Source: a virus
Direction: 5' to 3' (one strand)
DNA: 37,438 nt
Virus record (IMG/VR): IMGVR_UViG_3300009103_002418
Location: 1 to 37,438 of that record
The notes under the pieces: generated by a model
The model's input: only the letters and a program-made list of their open reading frames with translations
The model's database searches: none
Told to the model about the DNA's origin: nothing
Shown: piece after piece, positions 27,071-35,664 of the stretch
Numbering within the stretch: position 1 is the first letter of the stretch
Layout of the letters: each line of letters opens with the position of its first letter
Position numbers and translations under genes: made by a program

Positions 27071-27727
27071 ATGGTAAAATCTAGAAGAAAAAACAACAAA
27101 CCAAAAATACAAAACTTAGAAGCAAAAACTGAAAACCAAAAGGAATATATTAGATCCATTATAGAAAACGATATCGTTTTTTGCTCAGGCCCATCGGGGT
27201 CTGGAAAATCTTTTATAGCCGCAGGGATAGCAGCGGAACATTTACATCGAGGACAGGCAGAGCAAATTATAGTCACTAGACCCTTGGTTTGTACGGGTAA
27301 AGAGATTGGCTCACTGCCGGGGGAGCTTGATGAAAAAATAGCCCCATACCTTTTGCCAATGAAAGAAAACTTAAGATTCTTCCTTGGGCAATCGTACTAT
27401 GGGTATTACGACAACAATGGCCAAATACACTATAAACCCTTGGAAATTATGAGAGGTTCAACCTTCCATAACTCTTACATGATTCTTGACGAAGCTCAAA
27501 ATTGCACCATTGAACAAATAAAGATGTTTATAACCAGAATGGGCAAAAACAGCAAGGTATTAATCAACGGAGACATTAATCAAGATGACCTTAGAGGTAG
27601 GAGCGGTCTGGACTTCTGCATGGAAAGATTAAGACGAGTCCACGGGGTAGGGGTGTGCGAACTAGACTACGACGATATTCAAAGAAATGGCATAATAGGA
27701 AAAGTTTTACACGCACTGGAGAATTAA
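27071..27727 (+). CDS. phoH: PhoH-like P-loop ATPase (218 aa)
   Basis: Walker A is GPSGSGKSFIAAG (about residues 38-50) and Walker B MILDEAQN; VTRPLVCTGKEIGSLPG and a C-terminal RSGLDFCMERLRRVHGV also match PhoH family features. The family is an ATPase related to superfamily 1 helicases, frequent in marine phages and often used as a phage marker; its phage role is unknown, with RNA modulation suggested. The N-terminus is basic (KSRRKNNKPKIQ). Confidence 0.93.
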   Translation: MVKSRRKNNKPKIQNLEAKTENQKEYIRSIIENDIVFCSGPSGSGKSFIAAGIAAEHLHRGQAEQIIVTRPLVCTGKEIGSLPGELDEKIAPYLLPMKENLRFFLGQSYYGYYDNNGQIHYKPLEIMRGSTFHNSYMILDEAQNCTIEQIKMFITRMGKNSKVLINGDINQDDLRGRSGLDFCMERLRRVHGVGVCELDYDDIQRNGIIGKVLHALEN

Positions 27728-28074
27728 TGTTATACGATTACGAATGTGGACATTGCGAATACTCAATGGAAGATGTTTACCAAAAGGTAGACGACGAACC
27801 ATTATTAAATTGTCCCAACTGCGGGGAGGACGCATTGGCGAGACTGATAACGGGCGGGGCTTATGCATTTGTTAAAAATGCCAATACCATTGGCGGTTTG
27901 GCAGATAAAAATGCAACAAAAAATAAAAGCAAGATTAATGAAATTCAAGCAATGAAAAACGAATCAAAATCCAAACCCGAGAAACCAGATTATCACGGAG
28001 GCGCAACCAATAAGGAAATAAATAAAATGACAGCGAAACAAAAACGTAATTATATTATGAGAGGGGAAAAATGA
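27727..28074 (+). CDS. FmdB-type zinc-ribbon protein (115 aa)
   Basis: The start MLYDYECGHCEYSMEDVYQK and LLNCPNCGEDAL give two C-x2-C pairs of an FmdB/CxxC-CxxC regulatory zinc ribbon, then a Lys/Asn-rich C-terminal tail (NKEINKMTAKQKRNYIMRG). ATG at 27727 overlaps the phoH stop by 1 nt. Regulatory or nucleic-acid-binding role is inferred from the family name only. Confidence 0.8.
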   Translation: MLYDYECGHCEYSMEDVYQKVDDEPLLNCPNCGEDALARLITGGAYAFVKNANTIGGLADKNATKNKSKINEIQAMKNESKSKPEKPDYHGGATNKEINKMTAKQKRNYIMRGEK

Positions 28075-28412
28075 ATTCCGAAAACGGCATGAATTATATA
28101 GAATCGAATGACAGCATTGAACCGACCAAGAAGCAGGAATACCTGTTTAATATGTCGGGTCAAAATTTAGAATCACCAAAAGAGAAAGTTTATGGAAAAG
28201 TTGTTGCAAAAAACAACCGAGACTACTATTATATTAGAGTGCATCAGTCAGTTCCTTACGATCCGCTAGGCACCTACGCAAAGAGGGAACAATACCTAGA
28301 AACCAAAATGTCACAGGTTTCGAAGTCAACTTTTGACTTTTATATGCTGTATTTAAAAACTAAAAATTCCATTTATATGACTAGAGCTAGGAGAGGGTTA
28401 TCAAATGACTAA
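28071..28412 (+). CDS. conserved-type phage hypothetical protein (113 aa)
   Basis: The C-terminal region (YYYIRVHQSVPYDPLGTYAK, then REQYLETKMSQVSKSTFDFY and LKTKNSIYMTRARRG) is the pattern of an uncharacterised family common near replication genes of large phages, with VPY-x-P-x-GTY and L-x-TKM-x-x-VSK-x-TF-x-FY. No functional motif. It ends in an overlap with the HTH gene. Confidence 0.72.
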   Translation: MNSENGMNYIESNDSIEPTKKQEYLFNMSGQNLESPKEKVYGKVVAKNNRDYYYIRVHQSVPYDPLGTYAKREQYLETKMSQVSKSTFDFYMLYLKTKNSIYMTRARRGLSND

Positions 28413-28704
28413 AAAGGGACCGCTAAGTAACAAGGATAAAGAGTATATTGCATCCAATAGAGACGTTGAAGTCAAAGATTTAGCAGAAAAGCTGGATCGG
28501 GCCGAGGGGACAGTGAGCAAGTATCTAGAAGAATTGCCAAAGAAGTCGGCACATGCGTTCGACGCTTTCGCTAGAAACGACAAGGGTGCTACCGTTATGA
28601 CCCCAACGGCATCAGAGATAGGAGATCAGTACAAAAAGACCAAGACATCTAAAAGGACGAGGAGTTGTACCACGAGCATAAGAGAGGCACATAATCCGCG
28701 ATGA
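28405..28704 (+). CDS. HTH-containing probable DNA-binding protein (99 aa)
   Basis: Residues 8-45 (LSNKDKEYIASNRDVEVKDL, AEKLDRAEGTVSKYLEEL) form a helix-turn-helix like small transcription regulators. The C-terminal half has NDKGATVMTPTASEIGDQYK and a basic Ser/Thr/Arg tail. It overlaps both neighbours. It may bind DNA as a regulator or interact with the replication machinery. Confidence 0.7.
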   Translation: MTKKGPLSNKDKEYIASNRDVEVKDLAEKLDRAEGTVSKYLEELPKKSAHAFDAFARNDKGATVMTPTASEIGDQYKKTKTSKRTRSCTTSIREAHNPR

Positions 28705-29114
28705 GTGATCAATGGTTATCAAAGTATAGATCTAATAAAAATGCCGTGTGGATCAAATGTAAGCTCACCAACGGTGAACAGCGCTATTGCGACGAGTTCA
28801 AGGGGTGGATTGACATAAAAAAGACATGCGAAAAAGAGAAATGCTTCATTAAAGAATTGAAGCTATCTTTTAGATCCCATGAGGTTGATATTAACCTAGA
28901 AGAGGCCGAAGCTGTTTACCTAATCAAGGCGGCTATGGGTAGCTTCGGATCTCCCACGAAGCATTATTATACAACCGGAGTGTTGAAAGACGGCGTAGTC
29001 TACAAAAAGATGTGGCTTATCCCCGAGCTAGTAATCGACAAAGAGCTTGAGGATGATTTAAGTGAATGTTTTGAACAGGCTTTAATTTACAATGAAGAAA
29101 AGAAACAGAACTGA
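28701..29114 (+). CDS. hypothetical protein (137 aa)
   Basis: The protein is alpha/beta with a basic N-terminus (MSDQWLSKYRSNKNAVW) and an acidic C-terminus (DKELEDDLSECFEQALIY). Aromatic residues (KHYYTTGVLKDGVVYKK) form a strand pair. The C-terminus overlaps the next gene by 23 nt. No family recognised; the position between HTH and recombinase genes suggests a replication-associated role. Confidence 0.65.
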   Translation: MSDQWLSKYRSNKNAVWIKCKLTNGEQRYCDEFKGWIDIKKTCEKEKCFIKELKLSFRSHEVDINLEEAEAVYLIKAAMGSFGSPTKHYYTTGVLKDGVVYKKMWLIPELVIDKELEDDLSECFEQALIYNEEKKQN

Positions 29115-29550
29115 GAAGAGTAAATACAAACATGAATCTACTGGAGACTATTGCACCTGTGCCGCATACGTTGCAGAAATCATGTGCAGAAGAAATGCCG
29201 AGAGCAAAAATGAAGGGTCTTTGCCATTTAAGTTTTGGAATAAAAAGCCTTGGGACTGGACTTTCAAGCGCCAGCTGTATGTTGCAAACAATCTGTTAAA
29301 AACTTTTTCAGAAGAGGTTCTGGTAAAAGCAATTCATTCGAACGAATTCAGAGGAATCTTCTCATTGAACCACCCAAAAGCAACAAGGGTGATTAAAAAG
29401 TATGAGGCGATATTAAATGAGCAAGAATCCCGCCCAAAACAGGAGATTAAAATCAAAGAGAATGCCAAGAGCCGCAGGAAAAGCTATGGCGGAAAAAATA
29501 TTTTAAATAAACTTAGGAAAATAGAAAATGGCCAAGAAGAAGACATCTAG
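29092..29550 (+). CDS. conserved-type phage protein (152 aa)
   Basis: The central part (YCTCAAYVAEIMCRRNAESK, SLPFKFWNKKPWDWTFKRQL, LLKTFSEEVLVKAIHS) is a helical aromatic-rich domain seen in uncharacterised phage proteins next to recombination genes; the C-terminus is basic (NAKSRRKSYGGKNIL). The stop overlaps recA. DNA binding is plausible from charge. Confidence 0.7.
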   Translation: MKKRNRTEKSKYKHESTGDYCTCAAYVAEIMCRRNAESKNEGSLPFKFWNKKPWDWTFKRQLYVANNLLKTFSEEVLVKAIHSNEFRGIFSLNHPKATRVIKKYEAILNEQESRPKQEIKIKENAKSRRKSYGGKNILNKLRKIENGQEEDI

Positions 29551-30640
29551 TCAGACCGAAAACAATCCAATTCTCGCAACCCTCTCTAAGAAGTATGGAA
29601 AAATAATCCAGACCGGAACTGAAGTTCTAAAAAGCTTAGAAACCTATGAGACTATTGGAATCTCGCCAGCATTAGACATTGCACTTGGAGGGGGGATTAG
29701 AGAGGGTCAGTGTGTTGTAATGACAGGCGACCCAAAGACCGGAAAAACGACGACGGCTCTTTACTTTGCGGCTAAGGCTCAAGCTGTGGGAAAGACGGTT
29801 TTTTACCTTAACACCGAAGGGCGATTAACAAAAGAAAATTTCCGTGGCATCAAGGGTTTAGATATTGATAAAATCACTATCGTTCAAGCCACAGATGAGA
29901 CCCCCATCGTCTCCGCCGAGACATACCTAAATGTTTTAGAACGACTAATCAAAGAAGAAGAAGATATCGTTGTTATTGTGGATTCTACATCCAACATGGT
30001 TCCACAAGACGAAATTGACGGCGAAATCAGAACGGGTGTACGTAATGCACTCCCCCGCTTATTGTCTATGTTCTTTAAGCGTATTAGCGGCGACGTTGCT
30101 AGAATGAAAGCTATCGCCATCTTTATTACCCATAATATCGCAAATACTGGTGGGAGTCGCTGGGCGCCCTCCAAGATGGCAGACTGTGGCAATATGCTGC
30201 AATTTCAGGCTGGAACCAATATGGTGATTACACACCGTGGTAAATGGGAAGTCCCCAAAGAGTCGGGCAATCACGTTGGTCAAGTTGCTAACTGGATAAT
30301 TAAAACATCTGCCGCCGGAGGCAAGCCCATGGGGACAGCGGCTAGCTGGATTCGATATGGGATTGGTCTCGACGAGGCTCAAGAGGTTGCACAAATAGCG
30401 ACGGAGTTTGCTATGATTTCCGCGAAGGGGGCGTGGTACACTTTCTCTACGTTTGTCGATAATAAAGATAATCCAATCATCAAAAGCTGGCTAATTGAAA
30501 ATGAGGTAGACACAGATGACGATGAAGCTATAGTTAAAGCCTTTAAGTGTCAAGGCATGGAAAAGGTTGTTGGCTTCCTGAACAGTAACCCCACGCTGCT
30601 AGACTTTATGTATGACGAGATAAGAGAAGTGTTACTATGA
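29528..30640 (+). CDS. recA: RecA/UvsX-type recombinase (370 aa)
   Basis: Walker A GDPKTGKTT lies at residues 67-75, Walker B near VVIVDSTSNMVP, followed by the loop/filament region IDGEIRTGVRNALPRLLSMF and IAIFITHNIA. RecA-type ATPases form filaments on single-stranded DNA and exchange strands; phage versions drive recombination-dependent replication. SSB (14227) and a UvsY-like candidate (31037) would be partners. It is larger than T4 UvsX core alignments would need, with a helical C-terminal domain. It overlaps the upstream gene by 23 nt. Confidence 0.93.
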   Translation: MAKKKTSSQTENNPILATLSKKYGKIIQTGTEVLKSLETYETIGISPALDIALGGGIREGQCVVMTGDPKTGKTTTALYFAAKAQAVGKTVFYLNTEGRLTKENFRGIKGLDIDKITIVQATDETPIVSAETYLNVLERLIKEEEDIVVIVDSTSNMVPQDEIDGEIRTGVRNALPRLLSMFFKRISGDVARMKAIAIFITHNIANTGGSRWAPSKMADCGNMLQFQAGTNMVITHRGKWEVPKESGNHVGQVANWIIKTSAAGGKPMGTAASWIRYGIGLDEAQEVAQIATEFAMISAKGAWYTFSTFVDNKDNPIIKSWLIENEVDTDDDEAIVKAFKCQGMEKVVGFLNSNPTLLDFMYDEIREVLL

Positions 30641-31053
30641 AAGTAGTGGGGCTAAATGGGCGTGAGTATAATCTCGACCTTAAAAGATACTCTAAGCCCA
30701 GACAAAAATGTTCTTACTATCACAAGGTGGCTAGAGGATTACTGCAAAAAATATTTTCTGGTTACAACGTGTATGAAGAGGTTAAATTGCCGGGAACAGT
30801 AAATCCTGCAAAAAAGTCTGTCTTGTATCTTGACTTTTACATTCCAAATGCTATAATAGGGGTAGAAGTTCATGGGCAACAACATTTTAAGTACGTGCCA
30901 TACTTCCATAAAAGCAAGGCGGGGTTTTTAAGATCAAAGGCTAGAGACAAAGTTAAAGCCGAATGGTGTGAGCTAAATGGAATAACACTGGTAGAGTTAC
31001 GATGGGACGAATCAGAAGAATATTGGAGAGAAAAAATTGAACGCAGCAGATAG
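30637..31053 (+). CDS. Vsr/DUF559-like PD-(D/E)XK endonuclease (138 aa)
   Basis: Residues about 60-90 (VLYLDFYIPNAIIGVEVHGQ, then QHFKYVPYFH) match the Vsr-like nuclease core with catalytic Asp (LDFYIP), E-V-x-G-Q-Q-H and following DKVKAEWCELNGITLVEL. In other members this fold nicks or cuts DNA at mismatches or specific sites. It overlaps recA by 4 nt, so a role in recombination or repair of phage DNA fits. Its N-terminus is basic. Confidence 0.82.
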   Translation: MKVVGLNGREYNLDLKRYSKPRQKCSYYHKVARGLLQKIFSGYNVYEEVKLPGTVNPAKKSVLYLDFYIPNAIIGVEVHGQQHFKYVPYFHKSKAGFLRSKARDKVKAEWCELNGITLVELRWDESEEYWREKIERSR

Positions 31054-31498
31054 ACTAAAGGAGTTTTTAGATGGCATTGAAAGTTATATTACAGCAAAGA
31101 ACGTTACCCCCTCTAAATTCTCTCCAGAGTTTGCCCTTGCAGACTCGCTAAATACAGAACAGTTAGAAAAGCTTACTCAAGATGATTGCTTTAATTTTGC
31201 CTATCATCTTTATCAGTACGCAGATCATCTGGCTCGTGAACGAGCGCATTGTTGGAATGTTTCCAAGTGGTGCAGCAATAGCTTAGAGAGCATTATAGCT
31301 CAAGCAATACCGGACATGATGGGTGAATACATTAAACACGATACTAAGGTGGCCACAATTATAAGAAATGACGAGCTTGCAGGTAGAATAAATGACTGGA
31401 AGCTAACAGCAGAAGGCCGTCTAGAGAACCTTAAAAGTAGAGAGTACAACGTTCGCCGCAAGGCAGATATTTTAATCGAAAAAGGAAAGAAAAGATGA
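31037..31498 (+). CDS. UvsY-like recombination mediator candidate (153 aa)
   Basis: The protein is all-helical and basic. TTG at 31037 with GGAGAGAAAAAA upstream is the likely start. The C-terminal sequence RLENLKSREYNVRRKADILI resembles, by memory, the T4 UvsY end ALDAIKSRGFAIKHIQDM, and the middle HLARERAHCWNVSKWCSNS could be the equivalent of its DNA-binding helices. The position one gene after recA supports a mediator that loads recombinase on SSB-coated DNA. Sequence identity is low, so this is inference. Confidence 0.55.
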   Translation: MNAADRLKEFLDGIESYITAKNVTPSKFSPEFALADSLNTEQLEKLTQDDCFNFAYHLYQYADHLARERAHCWNVSKWCSNSLESIIAQAIPDMMGEYIKHDTKVATIIRNDELAGRINDWKLTAEGRLENLKSREYNVRRKADILIEKGKKR

Positions 31499-31923
31499 GT
31501 GATCAAATTGTAAAAGCGCTCCTAGAATCCCTTACTCCCGAACAAAAGGAGGAACTTATAAAGGGACTCCTGAATAGCAATGTAAAAGGGGATGCTCCCC
31601 AACTCGCTTCGGAAAATACCGTTCCAGAGAGTGAGCTAAATAAGTCAGAGGTAAATGAGGACTTTACAATGAACCGTAGCGCGGTAAATAACAAAAAAAG
31701 GAAAACACCGGTGAAAGCAAGGAAAAACAAATGGACCGATTCGGGTGAAAGCAGGGACGAGGGCTATGACCCTAGCAAGTTTGAAAAGATGGGCCGAACC
31801 AAAAGGAGAGCCAAGCATAAAAGAAAAGAAATTGAATGCCATGTATGTGGTAAGTCATTTGCGATTAATGAGAACTTAGTGTTTGGCGAATTTATTAGAT
31901 GCAATCGATGCACAGGAAGATAG
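31495..31923 (+). CDS. zinc-finger protein, conserved-type phage protein (142 aa)
   Basis: The N-terminal helix (QIVKALLESLTPEQKEELIK) is followed by a disordered basic middle (FTMNRSAVNNKKRKTPVKAR) and a C-terminal C4 zinc module (IECHVCGKSFAIN and IRCNRCTGR). FTMNR...TPVKA-x-KN-x-W and a CHVCGK finger are features of a recurrent uncharacterised phage family between recA and helicase genes. Possibly DNA or RNA binding. It overlaps the upstream gene by 4 nt. Confidence 0.75.
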   Translation: MSDQIVKALLESLTPEQKEELIKGLLNSNVKGDAPQLASENTVPESELNKSEVNEDFTMNRSAVNNKKRKTPVKARKNKWTDSGESRDEGYDPSKFEKMGRTKRRAKHKRKEIECHVCGKSFAINENLVFGEFIRCNRCTGR

Positions 31924-31924
31924 T

Positions 31925-33373
31925 ATGGACCCCAAGCTTTCAGATGTTGGAGCAGAGCGCGCTGTGCTTGCGGGCCTGTTTGCCTACGGATTAGAATCTT
32001 ACGTTGAAATAAGTGACTTTATTACGCACGGTAGTTTTGCTAACCAAAACAACCAAGTCATTTTTAAGTGTGTCGCAAAGGTATTAGAAAGCGATGCGTC
32101 TATTGATATACCTGCTATCTTATCGGCGGCAGAACGTCTGAATTTGTCCGAGACCATACAGACCAAACAGGAGCTGCAATACATTCGAGACTTAATGGAT
32201 TATCCTGTTAAGAAGGATAATGTCCTACATTTTGCAGCGCAGGTTAAAAAGTTTGAGTTCGCTCGCAGCGCGAGACGAATAGCTAAAAAAATAGATAATG
32301 ACATCGCCTCTATCAATGGGGACGAGAGTATTGATGACATTATTAATCTCGTAGAAATGCCGTTAATGGACTTCCTGCGAGACGACGAGACGGGCCAAAA
32401 GCCAGAGATGCTTGGAGATGACATTGATGAGTATGTAGAATATCTCATCGAAAATAAGTGCGACCAAATAGGACTATCAAGTGGCTATCCAAGATTTGAT
32501 GCCGTCGTCGGCGGCGGTCTTCGTCGCAAGTGTGTTGATCTTGTTTCCGCCCGCCCCGGAGTGGGTAAGTCTGTCTTTGCAGACAATGTAGCCCTACACA
32601 ATGCCCGAAAAGGTATTCCGGTACTCATGCTTGACACCGAGATGAGCAAAGAGGATCATCTGAATAGAATCCTTTCTAATATTAGCGGCGTGCCCATCGA
32701 GGAGATTTCAACAGGTAAGTTCGCAGAAGATGATGAGAAACTCATTAAAGTCCAAAATGCTACCGAAGAAATCAGAGACATCCCATACACCTATGTAAGT
32801 GTGGCAGGAGCGCCATTCGAGACTATTATAAACACCATTAAAAGGTGGATATTGCGTGAGGTGGGTCAGGACGAAAGCGGAAGAACCAACGACTGTGTTG
32901 TTGTTTATGACTACCTAAAATTAATGTCATCATCTAATATAACCAAGAACATTCAAGAATACCAAGCGCTTGGTTTCCAGATCACCAATCTACACAACTT
33001 GGCCGTTAAGTATGACTTTGCGTGCCTGTCTTTTGTCCAGCTAAATAGGGATGGCATAACTAAGGAGTCCACAGACGCTGTAAGTGGTTCTGACAGGCTC
33101 ATCTGGTTATGTACATCATTCTCTATGTTTAAGCCGAAGTCCGCAGAGGAGCTGGCTGAGGATGGCCCAAACGCAGGTAACCGCAAGTTAGTAACCCTTA
33201 AGGCGCGTCACGGTGCCGGTTTAATGGATGGCAATTATATTAATATGAATATGATAGGCTCCCACGCCCAACTGGACGAATTAAGAACGAGAGATGAGTT
33301 TAGGTCGTCACCAGAGGGCGATGTGATCGAGGGGTCAGAACTCCCATTCGAGGTAGATGAAGATGAAATTTGA
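31925..33373 (+). CDS. replicative DnaB-type helicase (482 aa)
   Basis: The N-terminal DnaB domain (DVGAERAVLAGLFAYGLESY) is followed by the RecA-like motor with Walker A SARPGVGKS (residues about 209-216), LMLDTEMSKEDHLNRILSN (H1a/Walker B area) and CLSFVQLNRDG (sensor). The hexameric helicase unwinds DNA at the fork, and the primase is two genes downstream. ATG at 31925 is chosen because AGGAAGATAGT precedes it; an upstream in-frame TTG at 31883 would add 14 residues. The stop overlaps guaC. Confidence 0.92.
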   Translation: MDPKLSDVGAERAVLAGLFAYGLESYVEISDFITHGSFANQNNQVIFKCVAKVLESDASIDIPAILSAAERLNLSETIQTKQELQYIRDLMDYPVKKDNVLHFAAQVKKFEFARSARRIAKKIDNDIASINGDESIDDIINLVEMPLMDFLRDDETGQKPEMLGDDIDEYVEYLIENKCDQIGLSSGYPRFDAVVGGGLRRKCVDLVSARPGVGKSVFADNVALHNARKGIPVLMLDTEMSKEDHLNRILSNISGVPIEEISTGKFAEDDEKLIKVQNATEEIRDIPYTYVSVAGAPFETIINTIKRWILREVGQDESGRTNDCVVVYDYLKLMSSSNITKNIQEYQALGFQITNLHNLAVKYDFACLSFVQLNRDGITKESTDAVSGSDRLIWLCTSFSMFKPKSAEELAEDGPNAGNRKLVTLKARHGAGLMDGNYINMNMIGSHAQLDELRTRDEFRSSPEGDVIEGSELPFEVDEDEI

Positions 33374-34487
33374 AGACGGGATTAAATTAGACTTTGATGA
33401 TGTCTTAATTAAACCTAAAAGGTCAACATTGGCTACTAGGTCTGGTGTTTGTATTGAAAAGGCTTATAGATATCTCCATTCTGATATACGAGAATTGGCA
33501 GTTCCCATAATAGCGGCGAACATGGACACAACGGGAACCTTTGCCATGTCAGAGGCTCTTGCTGGATTTGAAGGTGGGATCGGTATGCAGACCGCCCTGC
33601 ATAAACACTACAGCCTTGCCGAACTGACTAAATATTATAAAGCTGACTGGCGTTTAAATACTTGGTTTACAATAGGCATCAAGGAGGATGATGTTCGCAG
33701 GCTGCGTCACATACAGAAGGAAACACGGTTCTATGATAATGGAATATCCTTGAGGTGTGAGATTGGTATAGAGAAAATCTGTATTGATGTGGCCAATGGA
33801 TACCAAAAGGTTTTTGTTGACCACGTTAAAAGAATCAGAGACGAGTTTCCTTACGCTGTTATTATGGCTGGCAATGTTTGCACCCCAGAGATGGTAAGTG
33901 AATTACTCATCAGCGGCGGCGCAGATATCGTAAAGATAGGAATTGGGCCGGGAAGCGTGTGTGCCACCAGAAGAATAACGGGTTGCGGATACCCACAGTT
34001 GTCAGCTATTATAGAGTGTGCTGACGCTGCCCACGGAATAGGTGGCCACATTTGTGCTGACGGTGGCTGCAAGCACGCGGGAGATGTTGTAAAAGCTTTT
34101 GCTGCTGGAGCAGACTTTGTAATGCTCGGAGGCATGTTGGCTGGCACGGATGAGTGCGAAGGTGAGTGGGAATACGAGACCTTGGGGGAACGCCATAAAG
34201 ATGGATATGGATACTATGATGGATATCATCATAAGAAAAAAGTAAAAAAATCGCTAAAGTTCTATGGGATGTCCAGTGAGGCGGCCATGAATAAACATAG
34301 CGGAGGAATGAAGTCATACAAAGCCTCAGAAGGTATAGTTAAAAGCGTCCCCTATAAAGGGCCTGCTAAAAACGTAATACAGGAAGTTGCCGGTGGCATT
34401 AGAAGTGCCTGTGCCTATGTAGGGGCGCCAACACTAAAAGATCTTCCCAAATGCTCAACGTTTATTCGGGTAAATAGAACACATTAA
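33357..34487 (+). CDS. guaC: GMP reductase (376 aa)
   Basis: The sequence follows GuaC rather than IMP dehydrogenase: DFDDVLIKPKRS, VKIGIGPGSVCATRRITGCG with the catalytic Cys, YPQLSAIIECADAAHGIGGH, HICADGGC-like phosphate loop, AGADFVMLGGMLAG, and KFYGMSSEAAMNKHSGG followed by YKASEG, and no CBS pair. GMP reductase converts GMP to IMP with NADPH, which would feed AMP synthesis. It is rare in phages and overlaps the helicase gene, so it is co-expressed with replication. A second ATG at 33363 is an alternative start. Confidence 0.93.
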   Translation: MKMKFEDGIKLDFDDVLIKPKRSTLATRSGVCIEKAYRYLHSDIRELAVPIIAANMDTTGTFAMSEALAGFEGGIGMQTALHKHYSLAELTKYYKADWRLNTWFTIGIKEDDVRRLRHIQKETRFYDNGISLRCEIGIEKICIDVANGYQKVFVDHVKRIRDEFPYAVIMAGNVCTPEMVSELLISGGADIVKIGIGPGSVCATRRITGCGYPQLSAIIECADAAHGIGGHICADGGCKHAGDVVKAFAAGADFVMLGGMLAGTDECEGEWEYETLGERHKDGYGYYDGYHHKKKVKKSLKFYGMSSEAAMNKHSGGMKSYKASEGIVKSVPYKGPAKNVIQEVAGGIRSACAYVGAPTLKDLPKCSTFIRVNRTH

Positions 34488-34499
34488 GAAAGAAAAGCA

Positions 34500-34661
34500 A
34501 TGTTAGCAATATATGCAATATCAATATCAACGTTATGCTATCTGGCTTGTGGAATAAATAATATTCGACAGAAAGATTTTCCCCACGCTTTAGTGTGGTT
34601 CGCATACGCAACAGCAAATGTAGGATTCCTGTGGTATGAACTCACAAAAAACAAACAATAA
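34500..34661 (+). CDS. 53-aa two-helix membrane protein
   Basis: ATG at 34500 follows AAGAAAGAAAAGCA, a weak ribosome binding site. Two hydrophobic stretches (YAISISTLCYLACGI and LVWFAYATANVGFLWY) flank a basic turn (NNIRQKDFPHA). It overlaps the primase start by 26 nt. Function unknown; small two-pass membrane proteins recur throughout this window. Confidence 0.5.
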   Translation: MLAIYAISISTLCYLACGINNIRQKDFPHALVWFAYATANVGFLWYELTKNKQ

Positions 34662-35664
34662 AACTTTAGACCTAAACAAAGTAAAAAACATTGTATTCGA
34701 AGACATTGAATTGCTTTTAGATAGTTTTAACTTGGAATATGAACAGGTCGCGGATAATATATTTATGAGGTGTCCTGCTCATGAGGGCAGCGACAACCCA
34801 CAGGGTGTATCCATTTCGTTGACCAAGCAGGCTTGGAGATGCTGGACTCGTGGCTGTCACGAACATTACAGCACGGATATTTTTGGTTTTGTAAAAGGGG
34901 TACTAGATACCGAATCATTTTCAGATGCGCTTAGATATATCTGTCAGCTTTATAATGTTAATGACGCCAAGACCGACGCTAAGGAAAAGGGTAAGCCAAG
35001 AGAGAGCATATTTGGAGATTTAGTAAAAACTGTACGCAAGAAAGATGACTTAATAACAGTACGACCACAAATCGAGAGTGTAGAAACCGATCAAAGATCG
35101 CCATATTTTGAAAGCAGAGGATTTAGCCGTAGTACACTTAGTTACTTTGGTGTAAGAGATTGCAATAACAATAAGTCTCCAATGCGCCATCGTTCTATTA
35201 TACCGATCAGCTTCAAGGGAACACAGGTCGGCTATATAGCTAGATCCACAAAAGATTGGTTACAGCCAAAATACCTATTCTCCAGCGGAATAAAGAAAAC
35301 TGATTATTTGTATAATTATGATGATGCTATTGAGGGCGCAAAGAGAATCGGATGCATGTTTCTTGTTGAAGGGCAGGGCGATGTCTGGAAGCTTTGGGAG
35401 TGCGGAGTAAAAAATGTTGTAGGATTATTTGGGAAGGACATATCTTGCCAGCAAAGAAGCCTACTCCTTAAAAGTGGGGTAACCACACTGGTTGTTCTCA
35501 CAGACAATGATCAAGCTGGAAGGGAGTCAAAAATCAAAATAAAGAGGGATATAGGTAGGCTATTCAAGTTGACATTTCCCAGAATGCACACAAAGGATCT
35601 AGGCAACATGCCGGTTGAAACAATAAAAAACAATCTGTTAGAAGATTTGAGAGGATGCTATTAA
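34636..35664 (+). CDS. TOPRIM DNA primase (342 aa)
   Basis: An N-terminal zinc-binding domain has CPAHEGSDNP (Cys46, His49) and WRCWTRGCHEH (Cys69, Cys74/His75), as in DnaG/T7-type primases. The TOPRIM domain follows with MFLVEGQGDVWKLWECGV and VVLTDNDQAGRES (metal-binding D-x-D). It lays RNA primers on the lagging strand together with the DnaB-type helicase upstream. C-terminal LEDLRGCY overlaps the dNMP kinase region. Confidence 0.9.
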   Translation: MNSQKTNNKTLDLNKVKNIVFEDIELLLDSFNLEYEQVADNIFMRCPAHEGSDNPQGVSISLTKQAWRCWTRGCHEHYSTDIFGFVKGVLDTESFSDALRYICQLYNVNDAKTDAKEKGKPRESIFGDLVKTVRKKDDLITVRPQIESVETDQRSPYFESRGFSRSTLSYFGVRDCNNNKSPMRHRSIIPISFKGTQVGYIARSTKDWLQPKYLFSSGIKKTDYLYNYDDAIEGAKRIGCMFLVEGQGDVWKLWECGVKNVVGLFGKDISCQQRSLLLKSGVTTLVVLTDNDQAGRESKIKIKRDIGRLFKLTFPRMHTKDLGNMPVETIKNNLLEDLRGCY

